From positions 14,388,027 through 14,452,026 of the forward strand of contig NC_087068.1 in assembly GCF_963678635.1 (NCBI RefSeq): 64,000 bases of DNA, written 5' to 3'. Below the pieces are notes generated by a model. The model ran no database searches. It was not told where the DNA came from and saw nothing but the letters and a program-made list of their open reading frames with translations. A program made the translations under genes and the position numbers. Shown here piece after piece: positions 38,346 through 51,069 of the stretch; position 1 is the first letter of the stretch, and each line of letters starts with the position of its first letter. Source of the DNA: Symsagittifera roscoffensis (Eukaryota; Xenacoelomorpha; Acoela; Convolutidae).

Positions 38346-39414
38346 GTCGGTATTGTTCAATTTAGTAAAAACCATCCATCAGTTTTTTTTTCTGAAATCC
38401 GTAATCAAAAAATTATCTTGCTGAAGAATTTTCCGAAACTGCCATTATTCGAAAATTTGTCATCAACAGAGCGTTCAAATAACTTATGAAGAACTTCTAC
38501 CAATCTTCCCTCCATAGAACTGAAACTAATGATAAATTGCTCAGCAATTAATTGATAACGGTCTAAGCAGAATTCGCTCTCATGTCAATGTTATATTTCA
38601 ATGCAGCTTATGTATTCCGGGAATTGGATTTCGAAATTGGTAAGTTATGCTAGTTTCAGCTGATAGAATACCAAATTTCTTCTATGAATGATTGTTGCCG
38701 TTTCCTGGGCATTTTAATCTTTGAGGTTCTTGGATTTATAATGAAGCTCCTGAAAAATAGCTTCAACTCGCATTCGTAAATAAAATGTATAGATACCAGC
38801 AAACCAATAACTTTATTGGATCGTGGTGAGTAATGTATAATGATATCGCGAAAGCTGATTGATTTTTCTTTTTGTGCGCGAAGCACACCTCCATTTTGGA
38901 CAACACGTTCTGCTGTCTAAAAACTCCTCTGGCATACCTGATTTTGTGTGAAAAAAATACACTCGATTCCAAGTTTAAAAACCTTAATAAAATAGTAAAA
39001 TTGCATGACAAATCACGACTGTTTTTAGCAAAAAAATGTTATAGAAGGCAGCGGCGGACTAAGAAGGGGGTGGGGTGGACCTTCTCTCCCCCCTTGGGGA
39101 TTCGACCCCCTGTCGACTTAAAGGACCCACGCTTTGGTACTATTTTAAGACACCCAATTTCGGCTTACCGACCTTAAAAGTTTTCTAAGGGCATTTTTTC
39201 ACAACATAGGGTCTTTAAAGTGGTTTAAGAGAGCTCTGAAAATCAATTTGGTCCACGTAAAAAAAAGGTCAACAAAATATTTGAGCTTTTTTCGAAAACC
39301 CAAACCCCCCGCCCCTCGTGAAAATGCCAGATCTGCCCCTGATAGACAAAATCGACAAGTTATTTGCCGCAATGCAACTTTTGCGTTTTATACGCCTTTC
39401 TGTTTTAAATTCAG
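38346..39414 (+). other. Intron 6 of the Ig gene
   Basis: 1.07-kb phase-1 intron. Its last third is occupied by a hAT-like MITE (39049-39341) that stops about 70 bases before the exon 7 acceptor. Confidence 0.65.
39049..39341. mobile_element. hAT-like MITE in intron 6
   Basis: It begins CAGCGGCGGACTAAGA and ends CAGATCTGCCCCTG, with the 'ggtcgac/ggtccac' and C-rich blocks of the family. The flanking 8-mers (ATAGAAGG and ATAGACAA) share only their first five bases, so the duplication is aged or the ends are off by a few bases. Confidence 0.6.
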
Positions 39415-39687
39415 AAGAAGTAGTCAATGACGAATCTACTTTCAATTATTCATCGTCGAGTCTTCCGACATCCCCTCCACGTAAAACAGCAAAAGAGAAA
39501 CACTCCGGGAGTCCAAGTCATCCGGGGGGATCAGGGGGCTCGTTTGTGATCAGGACCGAAAAACGTGACTCAGAGACTGTGCTGTCTGTGCTTGCCATTC
39601 GCTCTGTGACCGAGAGATCCTTTGGACTCTACCGATGCAAGGCCAGAAGCCCAGTAGGATATGCTGAGAAGGACTACACGTTATCGG
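39415..39687 (+). CDS. Ig-superfamily gene, coding exon 7 (second half of Ig domain 3)
   Basis: The exon runs from AAATTCAG to GTGAGT (39688) and encodes residues 306-396. The second cysteine is in FGLYRCKAR, again the G-x-Y-x-C signature, followed by a G strand ending YTLSG. Before it lies a long Ser/Pro/Gly-rich insertion (SSSSLPTSPP and HPGGSGG), so the distance from the core Trp to the second Cys is ~75 residues instead of ~45-50. The exon ends in phase 1 with no stop codon, so at least one more exon is needed. I could not identify it in the window. Confidence 0.85.
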
Positions 39688-41724
39688 GTGAGTGAGCAAA
39701 GTTAAAACGCAACTTCACGCAAAACTTTACGCCCGATTTTATGCAAAGTTTTACGCTCAAGTTCATGCAAAATTTTACGCCCGATTTCATGCATAAATTT
39801 ACGCCTAATTTCATGCAAGATTTCAGCAGTTGTTTCTACAAAAAAATCGAAGCGCTCAGAATGCTCAAAATTGAGCGTAAAATCGACCCGCATTACAAAA
39901 CTGAATTTTACTACAGAGCACAGATTTGGTTTGGTTCGCGTCTGGATTTCACCGACACGTCTGCTTTTACATGTAATAGTGGTTGTTGAAGCGTATAGGG
40001 AGAGGGGTTCGCCTCTCAGTCGGTTATTTTTATTTGGAAGTTTAATTGAACCTAAATTTTTTATTATCCAGGTCCCACATTACTTTTTAATGCATACGAT
40101 ACTATGAAATATTGATGCGGAATTTAGAGACAGGTGGTCAACTAATGTCTGAGAAGTCCACTGAAAAATTCTTAAATATTAATAATGCAAGTGCTTAATG
40201 AAATGTCTCAATAGCCGACGTAGTTATCCTAAATAATTAGGGGGTGGGGAGGGGAAATAACGGAGGAGTTTTACACGTGGCTTAACGCTTTTATTCATCG
40301 CCTCAAAAACTTCAATTAAAAATAAAGTAAATGGGTATGGTATTGAAAGGGATTGATAGTTTGGGTTTAAATGAAAGTGAACGAAAAAATTTCATATATT
40401 TGATGACATGTGTTTGTGGAAACCAATGACGAATTCGGTGAACCGTCGACAAAATCTGAAATTTAGCAAAAAACTGCGAATTGGCTCTAGAATCCACCAA
40501 GAAGACCAGAGATTTTCAATGGAATTAGCTTCAAATGAAACAGCCGTTTTCCGTGGAATACAAAACAAGCCTGCCTAATTATTTGTCCCTTCTATTTTGA
40601 AGTCGCTGTCAGTTCGAATAGTTGTAAAAGACAAAATATAGGTATAGAGCAGTCCACGCATACGTCCAGCTTTGGTAGAATAATTTCTGGGATGAGCAGA
40701 GCAAAATCTTTCACATATTTTCTATGGTGAAGAAAACTGAAACTTGCCCAAACTCTTGTTACATACTCCAATTTGGCAGAGACAATCCAAAATATAATTG
40801 CAGCACCTGTGTTCTGTTAGAAGTTGCATTAAATTCGCAAAATCTAATACTTGTCATAGCTCACGGTGAGATTCGAACCACAAACCTCTCAATCCTGAAC
40901 TCTCATAAAGAAACCATGGCTGTGCTATATGTAATGCTTTTTTCTCAAAAACCATAATTGTTCATCTGACCCTAGCTTTTAAATTTGAAAAAAAAACACA
41001 GATACTCCCGATGCGCTATTTTCTAAGGAATCACAACTTTAAATGTGAATTTAGTGACCAACTTTTGCGATAAAAAAGATTTTTTGAAGGATTATCAACT
41101 CTGTTTTAAGATGGACATTTTAAACGAAGCGTGCATTTAACGATTTATGAAAAGTACACCAATGAATAAACGATTTACAAAATAGGATGACTTCAAACAA
41201 GTGTGACGTAGGAGCAGAATTCATTTAATTTCTCTAATTGCTTGATGTTTAGAAGGACCGCTTAACGTCACTGAACAATTGGTAGTGCGTTCCTGATCAT
41301 TTATTTAATTGAAAAATCTCAGTTTCTAGGCTAGTCTTCTCACACTGTTCTTTATTGTGGGCGGTACTTCACCAGAATTTCTATCCCCTCACCAGCAAAA
41401 CGATCCCACAATTGATACTATTAAGGAATTTCGTTCACTTCTGCAGTTAAGCCTCATTTCAATTGTTCGGTTTCAAATGTCAAAAGTCTCCACAAAATGG
41501 CAATTAAATAACCTCTAAAATTAAACGTTTGCGCGGTTAATGTAATTCCAGACCATGCCTTTCCTCACTACTGGGTGTGGGAACTGTGGATTGATATAAG
41601 GTTTTTCGGGGATACTCAGCATAACAAGACAGCTATCTAGTTTTTGCCCGGCTCTGATAATACTACTACTTTTTATAATAAGTTTAATAAGAAGAACAAC
41701 CAAAATAATATCCATCATTTTGGT
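39688..41724. other. Downstream of exon 7, no supported exon
   Basis: Apart from the tandem repeat at 39706-39826 this is AT-rich sequence with no Ig-like or membrane-anchor coding exon that I can defend. If the Ig gene continues, its next exon could be here or beyond the window. Confidence 0.4.
39706..39826. repeat. Short tandem repeat, ~24-bp unit, just after exon 7
   Basis: About five degenerate units of the form 'ttacgcccgatttcatgcaaaat' follow the exon 7 donor within 20 bases. The period is close to 24 bases. Confidence 0.75.
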
Positions 41725-41841
41725 CACAATAAAAATTATCATTATTATTATTTTTTTATTGTTATTATTATTATTATTATTATGATTATTATGATTATTA
41801 TTACTATTATTATTAATATTATGATTATTATGATTATTATT
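41725..41841. repeat. ATT/ATG trinucleotide microsatellite
   Basis: Uninterrupted runs of ATT and ATG triplets lead directly into the first hairpin-ended repeat of the array. A similar stretch (43473-43570) closes the array on the other side. Confidence 0.85.
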
Positions 41842-43472
41842 GTTCCGACTTTCGATACGAAAGTAACGGAATATTTGTGCTCGGGGTGGGTTTTTTTTTT
41901 CTTCAGACAAATTTCGACTTTTAAACTAGCCATTTTTGACGGAATTTTTTTATATCATTCGAAGGGTATTGTTGTCCTGAGCTCAAATTTGAAAAGCTAT
42001 TTCACCTGTGATTATTTTTCGTAAAGTTATGAGGGTTTGAAGATTGCCATTTTGGCCAATTTTGGACAATTAACACGCGATATATTTCGCGCTATTAACG
42101 CGTATGCGGAGAGTTAATCCGTCTTAGAAATCGTTCCAAATTACTTGAAAGAAGCTTATTTGCTTGAATTGATTTGTTACAAGGAGCGAAATCTATCCTT
42201 TTGTACTTTAAATGGCGTGTGGGGGGATGATTTTCATTTAAAAAATTTCAAATTTTAGAAATTTTTTTTTTCATTTTGTTTTATTATTCCGACTTTCGAT
42301 ACGAAAGTGACGGAATATTTGTGCTCGGGGTGGGTTTTTTTTTCTTCAGACAAATTTCGACTTTTTAACTAGCCATTTTTGACGGAATTTTTTTATATCA
42401 TTCGAAAGCTATTGTTGTCCTGAGCTCAAATTTGAAAAAATATTTCACCTGTGATTATTTTTCGTAAAGTTATGAGGGTTTAAAGATTGCCATTTTGGCC
42501 ATTTTGACCAATTTGGGACAATTAACGCGCGATATAATTTGCGCTATTAACGCGTAAGCGGAGATTTAATCCGTCTTATAAATCGTTCCAAATTGGTTGA
42601 ACGAAGCTTATTTGCCATAATTGATGTGTTACAAGGAACGAAATCTCTCTTTTTGTACTTTATATGGCGTGTGGGGGGATGATTTTCATAAAAAATTTCA
42701 AATTTTAGAAAAAAAACTTTTCATTTTATTTTATTTCATTTAATTTTTTTATGTTATTACTGCTGCTCCATAAAACTTAAAAGGCAGTCGGAACATTCAG
42801 GGCTTCGCCCTGATACGAGCAGTCTTGTTACATTTAATTTTTAAATGTTATTACTGCTCCATAGACCTTAAAAGGCAGTCGGAACATTCAGGGATTTGCC
42901 CTGATACGAGCAGTCTTGTTATGATTATTATTGTTCCGACTTTCGATACGAAAGTAACGGAATATTTGTGCTCGGGTCGGTTTTTTTTTTCTTCAGACAA
43001 ATTTCGACTTTTTAACTAGCCATTTTTGACGGAATTTTTATGTCATTCAAAAGGTATTGTTGTCCTGAGCTTAAATTTGAAAAGATATTTTAATTTTCCC
43101 TGTGATCATTTTTCGTAAAGTTATGAGTGTTTAAAGATTACCGTTTTGGCTAATTTGGGACAATTAACGCGCGATATATTTCGCGCTATTAACGCGTAAG
43201 CGGAGATTTAATCCCTCTTAGAAATCGTTCCAAATTGTTTGAAAGAAGCTTATTTGCCATAATTGATTTGTTACAAGGAGCGAAATCTATTCTTTTGTAG
43301 TTTATATGGCGTGTGGGGGGATGATTTTCATGGAAAAAGTTTCAAATTTTGGAAATTTTTTTTTTTCATTTTTTACGTTTAATTTGTTAATGATGTTTAT
43401 GTTATTACTGCTCCATAAACCTTAAAAAGCAGTCGGAACATTCAGGGCTTCGCCCTGATTCGAACAGTCTGG
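41842..43472 (+). repeat. Head-to-tail array of hairpin-ended repeats
   Basis: There are three long copies, all + oriented. 41842-42286 lacks its 3' end, 42287-42829 is near full length, and 42933-43472 is near full length. A fourth short piece (about 42847-42920) has only the 3' hairpin end. Copies start with the GTTCCGACTTTCGATACGAAAGT stem-loop and end with the CAGGGCTTCGCCCTG stem-loop. The joins contain microsatellite-like ATTATT bases. No coding capacity. Confidence 0.85.
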
Positions 43473-43570
43473 TTATTATTATTATGATTATTTTTATTCT
43501 AATTATTATTCATGATTATTATGATTATTATTATGATTTTTATGATTATGATTATTATGATTTTTATAAC
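43473..43570. repeat. ATT/ATG microsatellite, right flank of the array
   Basis: Degenerate ATT and ATG triplet runs that match the left flank at 41725-41841. Confidence 0.8.
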
Positions 43571-44802
43571 AAAAAATATGGACTAATATATTGTAGGTAA
43601 AATCAACAGTTAGTGTAGGTAAATCGTCCGAGGTGCATATGAAGCGTCCCTACCCATCTCAGTCCGTACCAGCAAAAAAGGGTCAGTCCGCTCACATAAA
43701 CAGTAACACCTACTTTTTACGACCGTGTATTAGACACACAATACCGCCCTGTCGCCTTATGTTGTCACGCTTGAATGGCACGATGGTGGCCCAAAAGAAC
43801 CCATAATACGTCAAAAAGCTTGAAAAAAATAACGTCTGTTGGATCTTTGCTAAATCTGATAAGGCGGGACATCAAAAAATTTTTGGCCAAAAAGGCACAA
43901 CTAGTAACAGCTGAAAATATGCTTATAACATTTTCCTAGTAATCAACTACTTTTGGTTTCAATTTGGGCCAAACACGTTGATAATAAATCAAACCTAACC
44001 GACTTTGTACTCAATGACAAGGTTGCGTACAAAAAAATTTGACATGGGTTTTTTTTCTCTCATTTACTTTAAAACTGATTTGTTTCGATGATCTAGTTTT
44101 TTCAACATTAAAACTGATATCATTGTCAGGAAAATCTGCTAGTTTCAAAAATTACATGTTTTGCTTCTCTTGAAATTTGTGTTTTTTGAGAACATTCTGC
44201 GTTGTTAGAACAAGGGGTTCCTCGATACTACGATGTGTCGAAAAATCTTCCGCAACTTCTGAATTAGTTATCGGCGATTGAACAAATGTTCTGACTCACA
44301 AATTTTGTTCTGGCAACAAATTTGAATTTAAAAATGAAATTCAGAAAATGAACAACGGTAGCCAGTTGCTTAGCAAGTAGCGCATAATGCTGCGATGACA
44401 GGAATAGCTAAACAATACGAAAAATATTTATGTACTCTTTTGGAATTTTTTGAAATCTTTGGAAAGCGGGAAACTACTAAAACTCAGTTTCAACAAGTAG
44501 CCATAACTAATCTAAACAAATTTAACTTCAGCAACATATAGCAGAACGAGACATCAACCCTTTCATCCACTCGTCCAGCTTTAAATCAGCCTGAGCAGCA
44601 AAAGTCAGGCCAGTTTTTCCCCGCAAAAATTTTATTTTGAATCGCAATCACGACGGAAGGAGCTCTAGAATAATATTCATGATGTGAATAATCTGTCAAT
44701 GCAGCTCTATCGTCGTTGTTCATCATCGTGTTTGCTCACGGGATGATTGTTCGTTCGTTTGCAACTTCAGTCTAGGACAAAGCCCACCCAGGAGCGCCAA
44801 TG
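43571..44802. other. Intergenic or intronic sequence, nothing identified
   Basis: No ORF, repeat copy or RNA gene that I can support. The last ~60 bases look like the internal start of an LTR element (next entry). Confidence 0.4.
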
Positions 44803-45473
44803 TCGTCTTTAGGATTTTCACACACAGTCTTGCGAAGCTATCCCTTTTACCGTGCTAAAGCAGGGGGCACTAAGGCTCGGTATTAACGACAATCCCGAAA
44901 GGGTTATTTTTAGTGGTGAGTTGTCCTCTACTGTATTCTATTGCTCCCCCTTAGTCAGTGATGCTCTTGCTTGCTATATCTCGCTTGAAGTCGCGTATAA
45001 CGAATTCCTTTCTCTCAAATGAATTCAATATATGTATAAGTCTGAATGAATACAAAGGGCCTACTAATTCGGCCAGCAAATAATTTAGTAATATACAACA
45101 GAATGGTTTGCGATCTGTACACACTTAACAATTTCTTCTCTGCGTACTCGGTCAGTACACGTGTCGACTAAGCTCTCTGATTTGTACTAACTTCTGCTCT
45201 AACTAATTTTCCACAAGGCACTTTGACTTACGTTCTTACTTCACTCGCTGTGAAACAATTAACAGATGAGTTCAGATAGCGACCACAACTGGGACCTACT
45301 GAATCTTACGCTCGTTAACTCGTTCTCTTTTTAATCCGCTCTCTAACCTCCACTTCTTCTTATCTCTATTTGTGCTCCGTTTTTGTTAATGTCACGCCAC
45401 TTCATATCGGTGCTGTCATCCCCTTAATCACAACTGCCCCCTATGGTTTTTCCCTTTTACCTACTCCCCCTGT
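44786..45473 (-). mobile_element. Possible LTR remnant of a different retroelement
   Basis: On the minus strand the stretch 45473 to 44803 starts TGACAGGGGG and ends GACGACA. It is followed at once by TTGGCGCTCCTGGGTGGG, which looks like a tRNA-type primer-binding site (TGGCGC...). That is the order LTR, PBS, internal region. I see no second LTR, no coding region and no target duplication, so this would be a truncated 5' end. It is unrelated to the two large elements. Confidence 0.4.
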
Positions 45474-48400
45474 CAAAGCTGACGGGTCCCAAGTCCGGGG
45501 TTTTTATCGACTTGTTCACGTTTTGTAAATACATTCCCCTGCGGTTGGCATCGTAAATCGGGTAAGTACCGAAGTCGTATGATTCTTATCAATTGAATCC
45601 CCCCTTCGCTACTTACTTAAATAACATCTGACTTCGGTGTCAAATCTTGACCCAAGCAACAAAGTCATACGACCCCAATAAACTAACCATAACCCGATTT
45701 TGAACCAAATTTACTAATATTTTCACTATCATGTTAGGATAAAATGCGCAGAAAATACGCTAAGTCGAAAATTTGCTAGAATTACCAATTCTACACACTA
45801 TAGATCTTTTGAGACATGTAATATATATTTTTTGCTTATCTCAGCAACAATTTTTTAGCATACAATTTGTGATATTTGATGGAAAAGTTATAACACCTAG
45901 TTTAGTTTTTGCAACTAAGATGCTCCTGCATTCCTATTTGCACACTAAAAGTGTTAAAAAAGTTCTTCAAGATGAGAAAAACGGGCCAAAATGTTATACT
46001 ATTTTTAGAAAATAACTATTCTTTTGGAACATGAGCAATCATAAAAGGGTCAGTCAAAATTAGTTCCCAAAAGTAGCAATCAAACTTGAAGCATTTCGCT
46101 AACTGTACTCATTTTCATCGCCTTTCTGGTATTGAGTTTGTGTGATCCGCTTTTTTTCCGGGTCAATTGAACGCTAAACTGAATCAATTGAGTTTTCTGG
46201 TTATCAATTTTTTGAAAAGCAAAAGAATCTTTTGGCCACCCTGACAAATAAAACTAGCAAATTTTTCTCGAGTTCCACCAATTTTTGTCAAGAAAACTCT
46301 ATCTTCTTAAATTTTTGACCATTAGTTTAAAAGATAAGTTTACGCTGGACGGGTCAAAAAATTGCAATTATGTACAACAATCGCATTTTTTTCTTCAAAA
46401 TTTTGAAGTTTATTGCTAAGCTGAGCGCCGATTTTCGAATGTAACTTAATTCAGAGCAAACCTAAGCCATCTTAAGTTTGAGAAAAGTGTTCAATGCCCA
46501 GCGTCGTATGGCGTTCAGCAAGACTAAACTGTCCCAAGTTTCAAAACAGCCGTCATAAAATCTAATGATCATAATCATAATACTAGTAATGACAATAATG
46601 ATACCTATATTAATATGTTTTTACGGAAATATGAATAGTAAGGATACAACTATGTTGATTACTTTAATTACAAATTAAGACGCCCTGGTTGATTTATCAC
46701 ATTTTGGTTTTGAAGTTTGAATCACCAATTCCCATTAAAGATAATATCCAGATTGAATATACAATAGTAGCTAAAATTGATTTCTTATCATGTATCATCA
46801 AGTCTCAAGATAGTTATCCATATTGATAATTCATTTTGCTTCCTATCAAAAAAAATGATTCTATTAAATTGCCGAAGATTGATTTTCGACGTTGGTATTT
46901 GAAGTAAAATTTAGCTTAAAATCTTTATTTGAGCTTGAAGCCAAAATGATTTTCTCTAAATAAACAGTCCAAGCAAAATAAAACCACGATATACGAAGTT
47001 CTTGAAACAAAATGTATTGCAAAAAGCTTCAACGGTTTGTTTATTTTTTTTTCTAAAATTGAATGAATCCTTTTTCAAAACAGAAAATCACTTTACATCG
47101 ATTGTATTAGTTTTAACATAGTTTAATCAGCTGAAAAAATCTCAGCTTTTTCTACACAAACTAATTTTGGAGTCGTTGAAAGAGTAGCTTTGCAGACTTT
47201 TAAATTATCTTTAACTTGTTTTAGTATTTCATCATTTTTGCTTCCCTTGAAAAAATCCCAAGAACTTTATAAAAAATTGATTCTACTACTTTCTATTGTT
47301 AATAAAAGTATAATTCTGAGTAAAAAACAAGGTTTTAAAATAATGAAAAGGGCTAAAATAAATCCGGTTTTGTGTTCAAATTATGTTACCATACAAAAAA
47401 TATAAATATTGCAAGTCACAATTTAAATTTAAAAAAAATGCAAAACCCTCAAAAATGTGCAATTAAGAATAAAGGATTTAAAGAGACGTCAACAAATCAA
47501 AACACAATCGATTTTGGTCCCGCAATTTGAAAGATTAATTTACTAAATTTCTTCTACTTCTTACTACTTTCCCACTTTCACTACTTTCACTACTTTCCCT
47601 ACTTCTTACTACCTTGCCTCGAACATTTTTCGAATAGTTTTTTGTATATTAAAAAATGGCAAAATTAAGTATTTTAAGCTGATCATAATAAAATTAAGTG
47701 TTAAATTGAGTCAGGTACGGAAAAAACATTTAGTTGAGTAAATTCAATTTGGAACGATTTTGTAGTGCGGGATGATTCGCGACGCGTGTAAATTATGAAA
47801 CGAGTAGTTTACACAGACTGGTGGCAGGTATAAATAGTGGTGTGCAAACCCGGCGGAGTCAATGCCGATCAAGAGATCGATTCCCCGAGGGCTCAGAGTT
47901 ATTAAAAAATGGTCTGAATAAAATTGGTTTGAATACAATTGGTCTTCAATTGGTTTATGCGTCATGCATGTGATACGAACATTTATAATTCATATCAAAT
48001 CAGTTCAAATCCATGTTTCGTGGGTTATTTCCACATCATCTCTATACAATCAATTGCACGCCGTCTCTGGTCAGCAAGGGTTAAGACTAAGAGTCTTCGA
48101 GGAAAAAGATTGACGTATAACGTGTTCAGCGCTTTACGAAGAGCTATCGCTGTTTTTTTTAGGAATTTAAAAGAAAATTGTCTGTTAAGATTATAAAAAA
48201 GTAGGTATTCAAATTCATTTTAGACTTAAGTTTTAAGGTTTATCTCAAACAAAAGTTGGCACAACAAAAGGATCTCGATTGGGTTTCAATAGAAAAATGA
48301 ACGTTTTAGAAACAACCAATATTTGAATGGTGGCTAATCAGGCTTAAAAATTAGTCATAAAGTAACGCCTAATTTGGAGTCAAACATGAAAAATAGTTTA

Positions 48401-49270
48401 AAAGTACATCAAATTAAATATCCTCTCTATATTATTCTTTTCCAGAGGTTAGTTCAATATTATGATGCAAATTTTGCTGACTCTTTTTTAGGTCGATCAA
48501 ATTGATTTTTCGAGCTCTTGAAAAACACTAGAAAGACTCAATTTTGTTCTGCGAATGACTCAATAAGTTTCTGTGCAACAGGCAAATGACAGGTAAGCAG
48601 GCATAAAATGACCAAAAAGTTTTTTGACCAATAGATGCGTTTTTTGGTACACGTTCCACCAAAATTTGTTTTTGTGGTACTAAAGGCGCCTCTAGAAAAA
48701 GTTTAGAGCCATTTGGCCGAAAATTGATGTTGTAAACTAGTAACAAAGGGTGGTGAGGGCTTCCTACCCCTAAATCCGCCATAAAAAAACGAGATGACGA
48801 CGATGTAATATAATTCGGTCCCTTGACACTCTACTTCACTCTTCGGCTCATTGACCCTTCGGCGTCCTTTCGCTGGACTATAAATTAAGTCCATAATTTC
48901 TCCTAATTTGCGTCTTAAAATCAATATTGGCGCTTTAGGCGCTAGATTTTAGATCGAATGGAGAATTTTTTTTCCTTGTTCGATCGATACCTCCGCTTGA
49001 AGGCCAGGTGTCATCCTGGTTATGACTAGTTTACCCTGTTTATGACAGAAGCCCAAATCACTACTTCTATTGGTATTCGTACAAGAACATTGTGCAATAC
49101 ATTTCAACGCGAACAAGTCTTCCGGCCCTTATTCTAATCCCATGAACTAAAAATGTCAGTCCAATTCAAATTTTGTCGATAGTATCTAATAAGTCGATAC
49201 TTATTTTTCAAATAGTGCATCTAAATTTTTTCTATGCTTTTTTTATTTAAAATTGATCCTAAATATGAAA
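45474..49270. other. Non-coding stretch with scattered repeat fragments
   Basis: It contains a pyrimidine-rich tandem stretch (47558-47622, 'cttactactttc' units), a copy of the third dispersed family (47735-47815, inverted), and a hAT-like MITE fragment (about 48490-48785). No gene supported. Confidence 0.45.
48490..48785. mobile_element. hAT-like MITE fragment
   Basis: Shares 'ggtcgatcaaattgatttttcgagctct' and the closing 'cccctaaatccgcc' with the 2629-3000 and 37718-38032 copies. The terminal CAGGGG is lost, so the ends are approximate. Confidence 0.5.
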
Positions 49271-49802
49271 CAAGACTGCTCGTATCAGGGAGAAGCCCTG
49301 AATGTTCCGACTGCCTTTTAAGGTTTTATGGAGCAGTAATATCATCAAAAAATTGAATGTATCAAAATAAATTTAAAAATTTTTTTCTTAAATTTGAAAT
49401 TTTTAAATGAAAATCATCCCCCCCACACGCCATATTAAGTACAAAAGGATAGATTTCGCTCTTTGTAACAAATCAATTATGGCAAATAAGCTTCTTTCAA
49501 CCAATTTGCAACGATTTTAAGACGGATTAACTCTCCGCTTACGCGTTAATAGCGCGAAATATATTGCGCGTTAATTGTCACAAATTGGCCAAAATGGCAA
49601 TCTTTAAACCCCCATAACTTTACGAAAATTGATCACAGGTGAAATATCTTTTCAAATTTGAATTCAAGACAATAATACCTTTCGAATGATATAAAAAGAT
49701 TCCGTCAAAAATGGCTAGGTAAAAAGTCGAAATTTGTCTGAAGAAAAAAAAAACCCACCCCGAGCACAAATATTCCGTTACTTTCGTATCGAAAGTCGGA
49801 AC
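49271..49802 (-). repeat. Hairpin-ended dispersed repeat, near-complete inverted copy
   Basis: Reverse-oriented copy with both terminal stem-loops recognisable: the 3' one near 49285-49302 and the 5' one ending GTCGGAAC at 49802. All internal blocks match the 42933 copy closely. Confidence 0.85.
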
Positions 49803-51069
49803 AATAAGTACATGCGGAAATACTGAAGTCCCAAAAAACACTATGCAGAACTTTTTTCGAATTTAGGGAAAACAAATTGTTCAAAGTAGAAAAACTCGAC
49901 AAATGGAAAAAAAAATCAAAAAGCGAATACACGATTAAAAGAAGCGTTTTTTCCAGAAATATTGGGTATTCGAAACCTTTTTTAAACTTATTAAAATAGG
50001 TATTATGATTAATTTATGAGAATGAATTATAATATATGATTTATCTCAAGCGTGATTTTTCCCCGAAAAATGGCTTAGATGTCCCTTCAAACCTTTTCTT
50101 CCATATTTTTCACTTCGGTGAACTTCTTTGACCATATAAGCCACTGAAAAAACTGATGAAATATTTAACTTTATTATCACTAAGAAGAATATTTGACCAG
50201 TGGAACAATTTTCGGGGCCAAAAATAAGCTCAAGTGCTCATTTTTAATTAGTCGCTGAAGTTAAAAGCTATTCTAACAAGATTTTAAGCTTTCCTTTCAA
50301 CGTCCGACGTTTTTGAATATTTCATTTAATCACTGGATTTTGATAGATGGATATAATACATATTTTAGCTGTATGGTCAAAAGTTATTAGGAAGTTTTCT
50401 GTTAATTCAACAGTCTGTTCAAAACTTATCAGGGCATCAAATTCACAAGGCAGAAAATTTGAAATGGTTGGAGCATACACTAATTAAGCTCTCCCTTATC
50501 TTTACTTCAGTCTGAATAGAAGAGGGAAGCAAACTTTTCCAACCCAATAATGAAGTTAAAGGCTAATAATAAAACTCAATGCGAAATTTGAAAATTTCAC
50601 ATGCCAAAATATTCAATGAGCAAATAAAGTTTTTTTAAAGTTGCAAAAAGCCCTACTTTTACCTATAGAGAAAATACTTTGAACTTTGATTAAATAATGA
50701 GATGGGTTTCTGCTGTATCTTTTAGGATATTCATCAACTTAAAAAAATTTATTGTCAGTTTAAAGCACTGTAAAAAAATTCAGTGACATTTTTGTGTCAC
50801 ATATGTCATCTGGCAAAGTTTATATTACACAAGTTTAATTAAACTCAGATAATTTCGAGGAGTTTATATCCGATTGGTAGAAACCAGATGCGGATTATGA
50901 AAGGAAGGACAACCCCCAAAAAAGATTTCTATTTATCGCAATCTATGACATTGGGAGTTATTATTCAATATCCAATTTTGGCTAACAGCAGCTGAAGAGG
51001 AAAAAATACAAGAAAATTGTCCCGCTTCAGAGGGGCGCCCAGAAAACGCAACAGTTTTCAAAAATTGAA
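49803..51069. other. Spacer between two hairpin-ended repeats, nothing identified
   Basis: AT-rich sequence without ORFs or recognisable repeats. Confidence 0.4.

Noticed and set aside
39702-39893. Minus-strand ORF with an 8-residue repeat after exon 7
   Set aside because: It is the translation of the 24-bp tandem repeat and has no other support.
41521-42024. ORFs rich in Asn, His and Ile around the microsatellite
   Set aside because: They are translations of ATT/ATG triplet runs and of the hairpin-ended repeat.
44830-45470. tRNA or rRNA gene in the GC-richer block
   Set aside because: No cloverleaf, A/B box pair or rRNA-like motif was found; an LTR remnant fits better.
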